From IMG/VR virus record IMGVR_UViG_3300037360_000071, positions 1 to 27,862 of that record: a DNA stretch of 27,862 nucleotides; one strand, 5' to 3'. The DNA comes from a virus. The translations under genes were made by a program, and so were the position numbers. This document shows, in pieces, positions 7,618 through 15,581 of the stretch (position 1 is its first letter; each line of letters starts with the position of its first letter). Below the pieces are notes generated by a model. That model was not told the origin of the DNA. It saw only the letters and a list, made by a program, of their open reading frames with translations, and searched no databases.

Positions 7618-8595
7618 CTACGCACGCTGCCTCATTGGCGCGATCGACAACCGCCTGTCTGGATACTGCCCATTGGATGACTCGTAGCCACTCATCACTG
7701 GATCACTCGCCAACGTGTACGTCTTCGTCGTGATGGGTATCGGTGCAGCATTCTGCAAATACAGCACGCCTCCTTGGTTGCCGATGTACACGTTCCAGTG
7801 GGTCGCCCGCAGTGGCGACACCACGACTACAAGAATCTGTGAAGGATGCTGTGCTCCAGAGGGAGGATTCAGCGAGGTGATGTCGACCTCAATGACCTGC
7901 GCGCCGCCAGGCGTCACGGTGACGACGTCCGACAGCTCAGACTCGCAGTTGTTCGGCATGGCGGCACTCGCGTAGAAATTCGACTGACTCATGTCACAGT
8001 ACGTGACCACCACGTCGAACGGCGTCGTGGCAATCCCCGACCCCGTGACTAAGTTCACGTTGCTCGAGTCCCAAGTGCCCGTGTTCCGCTCGAACTTTGC
8101 CGCAGGCCTGACCAAGGGCCTGATGACCACTGGAATGCCAAGCGTGTACAGGTTAGAGGTGATGCGGCGCTGCATCTCCTCCCTGTAGAAGTCCATCTTC
8201 ACTTTGTAGCGATCGCCGCCGACTCTGGCAAAAGCATCACGGTAGAAATTTCTCAACGCCCAGTACACGACCCACTGCTTAACCCAGTTCCACTGTCCAG
8301 GCACGTCGCCAGAGACCACTATCTGCTGTAGGCCAACCTTCTGTCGAACTGAGTTGCCAATGCCTACGTTGAGCACAGCCGCGAGATGATTGGCCGTCAA
8401 GTCACCAGCATTGAGGTAGCCGCCAAAAGAGATGACGAGCTTCATCATCTCATTTGCAGCCTCCTCAACAGCACCTCGCAGCATCCCGTTGTCTCCAGTC
8501 AACGTGATACTCTCCGAGGTGGCGACTGTCTGCACTTCAGAGTCTATCCGTGCCAAGTCTCCCGGCGCAAGAAATATGCTGTCCGTCCAAAGCAA
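7618..8595 (-). CDS. Head-tail connector / adaptor-type structural protein
   Basis: About 325 residues. I prefer the TTG at 8595, since GGGGAGG lies six bases upstream and the product then begins MLWTDSIFLAPGDLARIDSEV. A GTG at 8610 would overlap that ribosome site and add five residues. Residues ~1-150 are mainly helical, with aromatic-rich WNWVKQWVVYWALRNFYRDAF, in the manner of connector proteins. The C-terminal half is a beta-rich domain with WNVYIGNQGGVLYLQN. The place between capsid and tail genes supports a neck role; I cannot assign it to a precise family. Confidence 0.72.
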   Translation of the reverse strand: MLWTDSIFLAPGDLARIDSEVQTVATSESITLTGDNGMLRGAVEEAANEMMKLVISFGGYLNAGDLTANHLAAVLNVGIGNSVRQKVGLQQIVVSGDVPGQWNWVKQWVVYWALRNFYRDAFARVGGDRYKVKMDFYREEMQRRITSNLYTLGIPVVIRPLVRPAAKFERNTGTWDSSNVNLVTGSGIATTPFDVVVTYCDMSQSNFYASAAMPNNCESELSDVVTVTPGGAQVIEVDITSLNPPSGAQHPSQILVVVVSPLRATHWNVYIGNQGGVLYLQNAAPIPITTKTYTLASDPVMSGYESSNGQYPDRRLSIAPMRQRA

Positions 8596-8627
8596 AGCAG
8601 ACCTCCCCACTCACGCACAATGCTAAA

Positions 8628-8660
8628 GCGGGGCTCAGCGGAATCTCCGCCAAGCCCCGC
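8628..8660 (-). terminator. Nested GC hairpin before the connector gene
   Basis: GCGGGGCT pairs with AGCCCCGC, and inside it GCGGA pairs with TCCGC around a three-base loop, in the gap between the 137-residue structural gene and the connector gene. The minus strand continues TTTAGC, too short a T run for a strong intrinsic terminator. It may attenuate or stabilise messenger RNA. Confidence 0.5.
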
Positions 8661-8684
8661 CACGCTCTTCGTGAAAACCTTCGC

Positions 8685-9098
8685 CTAGGACTCGACCCAA
8701 GCCCGATAGGTGCAGGTGCCCGTGGTCGTGGTCGTCGGAATGACAGCGCCACTCGCATACGCCGAGAGCTCCAGGAGCTTCAGCCGGAGGATGCCGCTCG
8801 CGACGCCGATGCGCAGACCGGGAAAGTCCTGCTTCTTGAAGGACTTCACCTTGTCGTACGACTTAGCGAGCGTCCCCTTGAAGTCGATGGTCGGGCCCAT
8901 GAGAGCGCCGGTAAAGTCCGGGAGCACGGCGTCCTCGAAGCCGAAGCGAACGGTCGGGACGTTGCCGGCAGTCGAGTCCGACAAGGCCTCGACCTGCAGC
9001 TTGAGCGTCCAGTCACCGGTCATGCCTGAGACGTCGATGCTGGAGCCTACGAAAGACGCGGTCTTGATGACGCGCGATTGAACTTCTGTCAAAGTCAT
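8685..9098 (-). CDS. Structural protein of unknown role (head decoration or neck candidate)
   Basis: 137 residues, ATG at 9098 with GGAG in the preceding bases. The sequence is beta-rich with little charge clustering and ends in a Thr-rich strand (IPTTTTTGTCTYRAWVES). The segment DVSGMTGDWTLKLQVEALS reads like a beta sandwich. It lies two genes after the major capsid gene and before the connector gene, a usual place for decoration or head-completion proteins. No family is recognised. Confidence 0.65.
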   Translation of the reverse strand: MTLTEVQSRVIKTASFVGSSIDVSGMTGDWTLKLQVEALSDSTAGNVPTVRFGFEDAVLPDFTGALMGPTIDFKGTLAKSYDKVKSFKKQDFPGLRIGVASGILRLKLLELSAYASGAVIPTTTTTGTCTYRAWVES

Positions 9099-9224
9099 GG
9101 ATCTCTCCTAGGAGCGTCGTCTTCCGTTAGCTCCTTGTTCTTGAAGCATTGCCGAAACTTAGTGGGCGTCGATGATTGCGTTCATTTAAGCTGCGCGCCT
9201 TGGACTCGCCAAGCAGCCCCACCG

Positions 9225-9611
9225 CTACTTGTTGCTGACTTGTTTTCCACGGCCAATCGCCGGAGCAGCCTCAGCCCCGCCGGCGAAGACGGCCTCGGGA
9301 GACTCGCCATCTTTCTGGTTGACCACCACGATGTATTGCTTCTTGTTGGCTTGCTCAGCCGCCGCATTCTTCCTCAACTGAGTCTGCTGGTGTTTCAAGA
9401 AGCCGTCGATCTCTTCCTGAGTCGACACCCTGTGCGTGCCGTCTGTGATGACGCGCGCGGCATTGCGGCACGTGGCGCTCAAGGTGCTGCCTGGCGTCGA
9501 GCCCCTCTCACGATGAAAGAGCGACGTCACGTGGACGACGCCCTCTGGATACTCTTTCTCCAGCCTAGCTTCCTCAGCGTGCGCGTCCTTAAAATACTCT
9601 TTGAGGTCCAT
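9225..9611 (-). CDS. Small protein downstream of the major capsid gene
   Basis: 128 residues, ATG at 9611 with TAGGAG upstream. The N-terminal part is Glu/Lys-rich and helical. The middle (SATCRNAARVITDGTHRVST followed by QEEIDGFLKHQQ) resembles short accessory proteins that often follow capsid genes. The C-terminal third is Ala/Gly-rich and probably flexible. Function unknown. A long hairpin separates it from the capsid gene. Confidence 0.65.
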   Translation of the reverse strand: MDLKEYFKDAHAEEARLEKEYPEGVVHVTSLFHRERGSTPGSTLSATCRNAARVITDGTHRVSTQEEIDGFLKHQQTQLRKNAAAEQANKKQYIVVVNQKDGESPEAVFAGGAEAAPAIGRGKQVSNK

Positions 9612-9628
9612 CTCACTCTCCTAATCTT

Positions 9629-9664
9629 GGGGCCAGGCCATTAAACAGAGGCCAGCCTAGCCCC
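9629..9664 (-). terminator. Ten-base-pair hairpin after the major capsid gene
   Basis: GGGGCTAGGC and GCCTGGCCCC pair over ten positions, one being a G-U pair, around a 16-base loop. It lies between the capsid stop codon and the next ribosome binding site. There is no T run, so it is either a weak terminator or a structure that protects the highly expressed capsid message. Confidence 0.5.
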
Positions 9665-9684
9665 TCGATCTGTCTTCACTGAAA

Positions 9685-10846
9685 CTAGCTCAGCACCGCG
9701 ACGCCGTACACGTTGCGAAGCACAGTCACGCCATAGAGGGTGTCCACGGTGAACTGCTGCGCCAGGGTATTGGGCGCGTAGCTGAGCACCACGCGCATGC
9801 CGAAGTTGCCAAGGGAAGCATACTCCGCGACCGCGCCAGTGTTCGGGAGCGGCTTGGGAAGCATGCGCATGACCAGGGCGAAGGCGTCGCGCGCGAAGGC
9901 CAAGTTGTAGGTCGTCGAGCTCGGCTTCTGAACGTACTGGCTGCGCATGACGTAGAAGTTCTTCAGGCGCCCGACGATGCCGGTCGGAATGACGCCCGCG
10001 AACTCCGGCGACACCTTGTCTTCCGAGAAGCGCTGAATCTGACGGGCGTCCGAGTACGTCGAGCCGCTGAGAATCAGGAACTTGGGCAGTGAATCTGGGA
10101 CCTTGGCCGTGAACAGGGTCGTTTCTGCGCTGTCGATCACCGACTCCGTGATGGTCGTGTTCGACGTCCCGACGGCCGTGTTGGCCGTGAGGTTCAAGTA
10201 GAGCTGTGTCAGGTCCTGCTCAATGCGCTCCGCGAGCGAGATGATCGCCGGCATCATGTACATGTTGAGCAAGTCAGGATGTGCCAGGACGCGCGTCACG
10301 TCTGGAATCTGGAACGACGATTCCGCGTGCGTGTTGATCACGACCTGCGCGTTGCCGAGCGAGGGACTTTGCGTACTCACCGAGCCACCTTCTGCGATGT
10401 TGTTGGCGGCCATAGTGGGCGGGATTGGGATGTTCACCGTGTCCCCCTGATTGGCCAGATCGGCTTCATAGGACCGATTGACGAGGTTGCCCATAACAAG
10501 ATTGCCGACCAGCGCAGGCAGCGCGTCGGCTGCGACCAACTTCACGATGGCTTCCAGAAGTGTTGCGACCGGGATCGCTATTCCCGACCTTCTGCTACTT
10601 TCGTTAGCAGCTCAGACTATATCATCATCCAGAATTTCTCCTGGAGCCTCGCGCTTCGGACCGCTTGGTCCTACGAGCTTGCGCTCTAGTCGTTGAACCT
10701 TCCCTGTCACCAGGGCTTGGCTGCTGATTGCCGTGCCTCTTCAGAGGTTTAGGTTTTCCAGCAATTCACGAGGTATTTTCTTTGCCCAATTACTCGGGCA
10801 ACGGCCTAGACCATTAAGCCACGTTTGCCGAGGTAATAGCGGCCAT
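9685..10846 (-). CDS. Major capsid protein, coding sequence split by a group I intron
   Basis: Exon 1 is 10846-10817: ATG with AAGGAG nine bases upstream, ten codons reading MAAITSANVA. Exon 2 runs from about 10584 to 9685. Spliced product about 309 residues. Exon 2 has no usable ATG at its head, and its open frame extends upstream of the first possible start (GTG at 10545) with capsid-like sequence (IPVATLLEAIVKLVAADAL), which shows the N-terminus lies elsewhere. The body (ALVGNLVMGNLVNRSYEADL, VNIPIPPTMAANNIAEGGSV, FQIPDVTRVLAHPDLLNMY) is typical of HK97-fold coat proteins of the P22-coat-like group. It follows the scaffold gene. Unspliced message stops at a TAA immediately after codon 10. 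The exact 3' splice base is uncertain by a few bases. Confidence 0.9.
10585..10816 (-). ncRNA. Group I self-splicing intron in the major capsid gene
   Basis: About 232 bases with the conserved core in order on the minus strand: P element AATTGCTGGAAAACC (10766-10752), Q AATCAGCAGCCAAGCCC (10729-10713), R GTTCAACGACTAGA (10698-10685) and S GATATAGTCT (10623-10614). TGCTG/CAGCA form P4, GACTA/TAGTC form P7, and CCCTG-GTGA-CAGGG is a hairpin with a GNRA loop (10702-10715). TGCCC/GGGCA form P2, and CTGCTA/TAGCAG form a P9 hairpin. The exon end GTGGCT pairs with internal guide GGCCGT, placing the U-G pair at the 5' splice site after codon 10. No endonuclease ORF fits inside. The 3' splice site is best placed after 10585; 10588 and 10576 also keep the frame. 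Confidence 0.9.
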
Positions 10847-10855
10847 ACTTTTCTT

Positions 10856-10861
10856 CTCCTT
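10856..10861 (-). promoter_or_regulatory. Ribosome binding site for exon 1 of the capsid gene
   Basis: AAGGAG nine bases before the ATG at 10846. This site fixes the true start of the capsid protein in exon 1, upstream of the intron. Confidence 0.75.
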
Positions 10862-10969
10862 TTAGTGAACTAAGTCCGCGCTGATTGCAACTACCGACCC
10901 ACCCGCCACTCTGCGCACGTACTTATGGCGAACAGGCTGTGCGAAAATCTCACCAACTCTTGATCTCTT

Positions 10970-11731
10970 CTACGCCGCGTTGCTCTGCAGCGCCGCCGCG
11001 ATCGCCTCAACGGCAGCTTGCCGATCTTCCTGCTTCATGCCGACCTTGATGGAGCCAATGTCGGCCTTGGCCCCCATGCGCACGCCGCTGCCAGCCGCTG
11101 GAGCACCGGAGCCGGTCGCGCCGGTCGTCCTGAACAGGTACCCATGATCCTTCTGCAAGTAGTCCTTCGTGAAGGCATCCACGGGAAAGTTGTCACCATT
11201 GATCCCTGCAACGAGGGACCCGTCATCGAGCCGACGGACGTGCGGCGAAACGATGGAGAAGGCGGTCTCCGCCGCCTTATCGTTGACGAATGGCAGACCG
11301 TTGAGCGCGGTTCGAATGGTCGAGAAGCGCTCCGTCTCTTCGGCGCGCCGCTCAGCCTGCTCCTTGGCCGTCTTCAAGGTTGAGATCTCAGTGCCATAGG
11401 ACTTGAGCTGATCCGTGAGCTCCTTGAAGCGCGCGTTGGCTTCCGGAGGAAGCTGCTGTCGGCCGGTGCCTGTGCCAGCAGCCTCACCAGCACCGCCCGA
11501 TCCGCCCTGGCCAGCGACCAACTTCGCCAGAGCGTCGTTGATTGTCGCCAGTTGAGAGTTCACGGGCTCCACCTGAGCCTTGATGGCATCACCGAGCCCG
11601 GACTTCTTGAAGTCGTCAAACTTCGCCCCGACCTTGGCATCTATGAGCTTCGTCACTTCGGCCAGCACGCCCTCGAGCGTGACTGGAGGCGGGGTGCCGT
11701 CTCCACCGGGCTTGTTACCTAGCATCGACAT
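10970..11731 (-). CDS. Capsid scaffold protein
   Basis: 253 residues, placed directly before the capsid gene. It is highly charged and helical, with a Gly-rich hinge (AGQGGSGGAGEAAGTGTG), then a coiled-coil-like stretch (ELTDQLKSYGTEISTLKTAK) and a C-terminal Ala/Gln-rich helix (RQAAVEAIAAALQ). These are standard features of phage scaffolds. The ATG at 11731 is preferred because GGAGTGAGG lies just upstream. The alternative GTG at 11746 lies within that site, and would fall only a few bases from the predicted transcription start. Confidence 0.8.
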   Translation of the reverse strand: MSMLGNKPGGDGTPPPVTLEGVLAEVTKLIDAKVGAKFDDFKKSGLGDAIKAQVEPVNSQLATINDALAKLVAGQGGSGGAGEAAGTGTGRQQLPPEANARFKELTDQLKSYGTEISTLKTAKEQAERRAEETERFSTIRTALNGLPFVNDKAAETAFSIVSPHVRRLDDGSLVAGINGDNFPVDAFTKDYLQKDHGYLFRTTGATGSGAPAAGSGVRMGAKADIGSIKVGMKQEDRQAAVEAIAAALQSNAA

Positions 11732-11757
11732 GTTGAAAGGCCTCACTCCAAGTCTTC

Positions 11758-11786
11758 ATTATACACCGCTCCTCGTCTCCTGTAAA
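11758..11786 (-). promoter_or_regulatory. Sigma70-type promoter for scaffold and capsid genes
   Basis: On the minus strand, TTTACA (11786-11781) is followed after exactly 17 bases by TATAAT (11763-11758), a perfect -10 with a near-perfect -35. It lies in the short gap before the scaffold gene and would start transcription about 20 bases before its ATG. Confidence 0.75.
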
Positions 11787-11819
11787 TGGTTATTTTGCCG
11801 ACGTTTGCAGGAGGGTTGC

Positions 11820-12044
11820 TTACGGATTGTTGGTCCCGATCATCGTGATGATCTGAGTGATCGTGGGCTGTGCACCGACGTCGGAATTGGACCCCTCGCC
11901 GGCCACGCTGTTGGCGTTGCCCCAATTGACCCGGTTGAGAAATTCTTCCACTTGAAAGATCTGGTACGGACACAGGGCCCCCAGCGTCGTCGACGCTAGA
12001 GAGGTGAGAGCTGACGTAGTCAGCCTCGTGTATGGTGTAGGCAT
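11820..12044 (-). CDS. Small protein between portal and scaffold genes
   Basis: 74 residues, ATG at 12044 with AAGGAG upstream. It is Thr/Ser/Asn-rich with one probable helix (YQIFQVEEFLNRVNWGNANS) and a hydrophobic C-terminus (ITQIITMIGTNNP). It has no recognised family. A good ribosome site and tight packing between two morphogenesis genes support that it is real. A head-assembly accessory role is only a guess from position. Confidence 0.6.
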   Translation of the reverse strand: MPTPYTRLTTSALTSLASTTLGALCPYQIFQVEEFLNRVNWGNANSVAGEGSNSDVGAQPTITQIITMIGTNNP

Positions 12045-12082
12045 CTGCTATTGCTCCTTTTCTATGAACTTACACAACGGGA

Positions 12083-13765
12083 CTACTTCTCCTGTCCCTT
12101 GCCTTCTGAAGAACCATCCTTGACGGATGGCCCAGCACCGCCGCGCCCAGGAGGCATGGCACTTCCGCTGCTCCTGTCGTCCAGGGATGCCTGCATGCTG
12201 TCCTTCGCGAGCTTCACGCGGTCCTTCATGTCCTTGCGCTCGCGCTCTTCAATGGTCGGTCCAGCGTCGATCTCCTCGTACACCTTGACGAGCTCGTCGC
12301 GGTTCGCGTCGATCAGCCACGCCTTCGCGACCTTCTTCATCACGGACTTCTCCAATAAGCGCGAGGGAATCCTTAATTTCAAGAAGGAGGAAACCGCAAA
12401 CACCTCCTCCGTCGACATGTCCTCCTGGAACGTGAGTCCTCGAACGTCTGGCTCGACGTCAGGCTCATGCCGCGCGTCGCGCACGTCTGTCAGCACATCC
12501 TGCATGTGACCGCGAACGTCGTCCCCCATGCCAGAGAGTATTTGCTTAGCTGGCGCCATCTCCAAGATCTTGCTGCGACCAGACTGCATGGCCGGCGTGG
12601 CCCGCATGCTGCGTCCCTGAGCCTGCAAGTTCATCGAGCGGAAGCACTCTTCCCTAAGCGACTCCACGCGCTTCGCAGAGTGAACGAGGCTCTTCCCCTC
12701 TGGCTCAGACCACTGGTACAGCGTGCCGGAAGGAAAGTGCAAGAAACCAATTTCACTATAAGTCATGCCGCTCGGATCTATGTCGCCGATCACCACGGGC
12801 ATTGCCAAGTTCGACATGAACAGCATCCACGCGAGCGTGTTGTCCTGGTTGAAGTGATCCACGAGGAGCAAGTACGCACGATTCGCGAGCCACAGCCCCT
12901 CGCTCAACGTCACGCGACGCAAAGGCAAGCGGTTCACGTGCGCCAATGCGTGTCTGCCTTGGCGAATCAGCTTTGCCATCCTCCCACTGTCATCAGTCGC
13001 GATGCGCGTCTGCTCCTCAGGACTGCGGCGATCCTCGTAGACTCGAAAATTTTCGCGGTCGTAGTAATAGAACGTGGTGACGATCTCGGCCTTCTCCAAA
13101 AACTCCTGCTGCTGCACCTCAGTCTTCACGACCGCCCACTTCAACTTTCCCATCTCGTCCGTCTGCCAGTTGATGATGTTGAGCGGAGAGTAGCAGGCCA
13201 AGTGCGGGTCGAGCAACCCGCGCTGCCTCTCCTCCTCAAGTGAAGCAGGTGGCGCCTCACCTGAGTCAAGCGCCTGCAAGTCCGTGAGCACCCACCCGGC
13301 GCCATACGTTAGCATCACCTGAAAGACTCTCTTAAAAAAGTCCACGTACGTCGTTCCAATGCCGTCGCAATCTTGCAGGAACTTCGTGTACGCCTCACTG
13401 CCACTCTTGCCGTTGAAGAAAATCTCGGGCATCGTCTCGAATAGGGCCGCGCCATACCACCCAAGACCAGTGCCAAGGATATTCTGGTACGTAGATCTGT
13501 CCATGCGAGCCGCGTAGACTTCCTCATCCTCGCGGGGCCTCTTCTTCAAGAGGCGCTCACACCGAGCTTTGAGTGCAGCACCGCCCTCGTACAGCAGTGA
13601 CAGGTCGAGCCATGTTTCGAATCGCGCCTCATACTCAGGGTGCTTGAGGTCGAGCAAATTCACCGGCTGCTCGCCTTCATCAGGATCGATCGGGGGCTCC
13701 TTCGACTCGCTCTGACGAGTTGGAAAAGTCATTATCGGATTCACGACTATCGCGCGACTGCTCAT
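12083..13765 (-). CDS. Portal protein
   Basis: 560 residues. Its ATG overlaps the stop of the ATP-grasp gene as ATGA, so the two are translationally coupled. It is recognised as a siphovirus portal by the N-terminal helical block (YEARFETWLDLSLLYEGG, then LLKKRPREDEEVYAARMDR), the stem-like middle (DYFKR-type helices, ACYSPLNIINWQ), a long C-terminal helix region and the Gly/Ser/Lys-rich tail. Position downstream of terminase and upstream of scaffold and capsid agrees. Twelve copies would form the DNA channel and the docking site for the terminase. Confidence 0.88.
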   Translation of the reverse strand: MSSRAIVVNPIMTFPTRQSESKEPPIDPDEGEQPVNLLDLKHPEYEARFETWLDLSLLYEGGAALKARCERLLKKRPREDEEVYAARMDRSTYQNILGTGLGWYGAALFETMPEIFFNGKSGSEAYTKFLQDCDGIGTTYVDFFKRVFQVMLTYGAGWVLTDLQALDSGEAPPASLEEERQRGLLDPHLACYSPLNIINWQTDEMGKLKWAVVKTEVQQQEFLEKAEIVTTFYYYDRENFRVYEDRRSPEEQTRIATDDSGRMAKLIRQGRHALAHVNRLPLRRVTLSEGLWLANRAYLLLVDHFNQDNTLAWMLFMSNLAMPVVIGDIDPSGMTYSEIGFLHFPSGTLYQWSEPEGKSLVHSAKRVESLREECFRSMNLQAQGRSMRATPAMQSGRSKILEMAPAKQILSGMGDDVRGHMQDVLTDVRDARHEPDVEPDVRGLTFQEDMSTEEVFAVSSFLKLRIPSRLLEKSVMKKVAKAWLIDANRDELVKVYEEIDAGPTIEERERKDMKDRVKLAKDSMQASLDDRSSGSAMPPGRGGAGPSVKDGSSEGKGQEK

Positions 13766-15105
13766 TGCCCGGACACCTCCTCGCCCAGAGTCTCCTCCAA
13801 CTCAATCTCTGGAATGGCCCCGATCGACACGCCGTCCTGCGCCTCGACCTTGTGGTACAGGCAACCAATCTTATCAGACAAGTCCGTGCGATACTGCAGC
13901 TCTGGCACCTTCAAATCCCCCAGCGCGCCGTATGCCAGCTCCCACGCCTCCCAAGGCTTGCAGCACACGCCCACGGCAACTCCAAGTATCCCGGTGCCAG
14001 GACAATGGACCAACTTGCCGTCATCCTCCATCACCTCATAAAAGAAGAACGACCCCGCGTTCTTGTCTGTAAGTCCCCTAATAGGGATGCCACCATTCGG
14101 ACGAACTTTCTGCGCATCTCCAACAGCGGGGGGTTCCAAGGGATATGGCGGTATGGAGAATCTCACGCCAGCTCCAAACTCATCCTTCAACGGCATGTCG
14201 TAGTCGAGCTGCTTGCGCGCGATGTCGGAAAAGAACTTGCCCACCTCCTTGTTGAACATGAACATCTGAACTGGTGTAGAGTCGTAGCCAAAGCGCGGAG
14301 TCCACTCCAAGCCCCACACGCCGTCGTCGTTGACGATCGCATTGAGGTCCATGGGACCGACGTGTCCGGACGCAACCACCTGACTCTCGACCCTGGCCAG
14401 TCCACTGGAGGATATGCGGCAACTGCCGCTCTCCGTCCAGAGGAGATTCCCTGCACAGCCGGTGGCAGGACCCAAGCACCCGTCCATGAATGCCTTCAGC
14501 TCCAAGTCGTGGATGGCCGGCCTGATGAACTTCTCGCCATCGCACCAGAGCTCCGTGGACACTGCCACACCCTCGACGAACTCTTGAAGCACGAATGACT
14601 CCACATCCTTGCCATAGTTCTTCTCGACATATGCCACGTACTCCAGCAAGTCATCGTTGTCGCACGAGACGTAAGTCAAAAAGCTAGGCAAGTTCTTTCC
14701 CGATGGCTTGAACACGAACCTGCCCTCATCATGCGATGCCAAGAACTCCTCGATGCCGTCGAACTTGTCAAACTCCTGCGAGAACGGAACCTTGATGCCG
14801 GCCTCCACCATCAGGTCCAAGCCGAACTGTCGATCTTCCTCGAGGCGATCGGCAAAGGCAGAGCCTCCCACCACGGGAATGCCGGCTCGTGCGAGCTTGT
14901 CCGCAAGCTTCCCGAATCCACTGGTATCGAAGATCACCACCGTGTCCTTCGTCGGATTGACCTTCTTCACCTTGGGCAAGAGCCCATCCCACATGTCGCG
15001 GCAGTCAGGACGCTTGATGTATAGAGAGACCTCGTTCCCCTCATTCTCGATCATCTTGAGAACGTGCGCGCCGATGCCGTCTTCAGACACCATGAGAAAC
15101 TTCAT
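13762..15105 (-). CDS. PurD/GARS-like ATP-grasp ligase in the head-gene cluster
   Basis: 447 residues, ATG at 15105 with GAGGTG upstream. The domain order follows phosphoribosylamine-glycine ligase. An N-terminal Rossmann-like part (MKFLMVSEDGIGAHVLKMI) is followed by ATP-grasp: FVFKPSG (K133), VLQEFVEGVAVS (E175), CLGPATGCAG (210-219, matching the PurD GPNTGG region) and LEWTPRFGYD (266-275, matching the metal-binding EFNVRFGDPE). The PurD substrate motif GGREHA is absent from the N-terminus, and Asn of the metal motif is replaced by Thr. It may therefore ligate a different carboxylate and amine, such as a nucleotide, base or protein group. It is coupled to the portal gene by ATGA overlap. 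Family clear, substrate unknown. Confidence 0.85.
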   Translation of the reverse strand: MKFLMVSEDGIGAHVLKMIENEGNEVSLYIKRPDCRDMWDGLLPKVKKVNPTKDTVVIFDTSGFGKLADKLARAGIPVVGGSAFADRLEEDRQFGLDLMVEAGIKVPFSQEFDKFDGIEEFLASHDEGRFVFKPSGKNLPSFLTYVSCDNDDLLEYVAYVEKNYGKDVESFVLQEFVEGVAVSTELWCDGEKFIRPAIHDLELKAFMDGCLGPATGCAGNLLWTESGSCRISSSGLARVESQVVASGHVGPMDLNAIVNDDGVWGLEWTPRFGYDSTPVQMFMFNKEVGKFFSDIARKQLDYDMPLKDEFGAGVRFSIPPYPLEPPAVGDAQKVRPNGGIPIRGLTDKNAGSFFFYEVMEDDGKLVHCPGTGILGVAVGVCCKPWEAWELAYGALGDLKVPELQYRTDLSDKIGCLYHKVEAQDGVSIGAIPEIELEETLGEEVSGQ

Positions 15106-15119
15106 GCTTCACCTCGCCA

Positions 15120-15581
15120 CTACCGCCTCTGAAACATTGTTGGATCTTCCACAGGCCTCTCGACTGTGTCGCCGCTCACAGGGACCTGGCCCACGAACAA
15201 GGCGTCCTCCCTCGCATCATGCTCGCACCATGGAACGCCCATGGAAACTGCTAGCAGCCTCTCCACCACGTCCGCCACGGCGTGCTCCTTGAAGTATGGC
15301 GCCTTGGGATCTGCCCCTGGCTCCGCGTCCTCCAGCCCGTGCTCGAGTGCATGGGCTATGTCAAACGCGCACACGTCCATCTCGAGGACGCCATGCGCAC
15401 GACATAGAATGGCCTCCACCGCCTCATGCACACCAGTCAAGAGCGCGGTCTCAACGCTACCGGTGTCTGAGACCAACACCCTGATCGAGCCATTGGAGTC
15501 GATAGTCCAGTCTCCACTCATTGGGTAGCATTGATCCGCGTGCGGGATGATCTCGATCTTCAGCAGCAACTTAGCCGTCAT
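15120..15581 (-). CDS. Phage protein of unknown function with an HExxE motif
   Basis: 153 residues from the ATG at 15581, with GGGAG upstream and overlapping the end of the DUF4177-like gene. The centre has GVHEAVEAILCRAHGV, an HExxE helix (H52, E53, E56), followed later by FDIAHALE and APYFKEHAVADVVERLL. The mix of conserved-looking His, Glu and Asp residues suggests metal binding, possibly a zincin-like fold, but this is inference. Short proteins with similar wording occur in many siphoviruses without known function. Confidence 0.72.
   Translation of the reverse strand: MTAKLLLKIEIIPHADQCYPMSGDWTIDSNGSIRVLVSDTGSVETALLTGVHEAVEAILCRAHGVLEMDVCAFDIAHALEHGLEDAEPGADPKAPYFKEHAVADVVERLLAVSMGVPWCEHDAREDALFVGQVPVSGDTVERPVEDPTMFQRR

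Noticed and set aside
9685-10545. A 286-residue capsid protein starting at the GTG at 10545
   Set aside because: The capsid-like frame continues upstream of this GTG, which has no ribosome site, and a proper start with AAGGAG lies beyond the group I intron.
12467-14598. Plus-strand frames of 258 and 292 codons opposite the portal and ATP-grasp genes
   Set aside because: Mirror frames of well supported minus-strand genes, with no ribosome sites.
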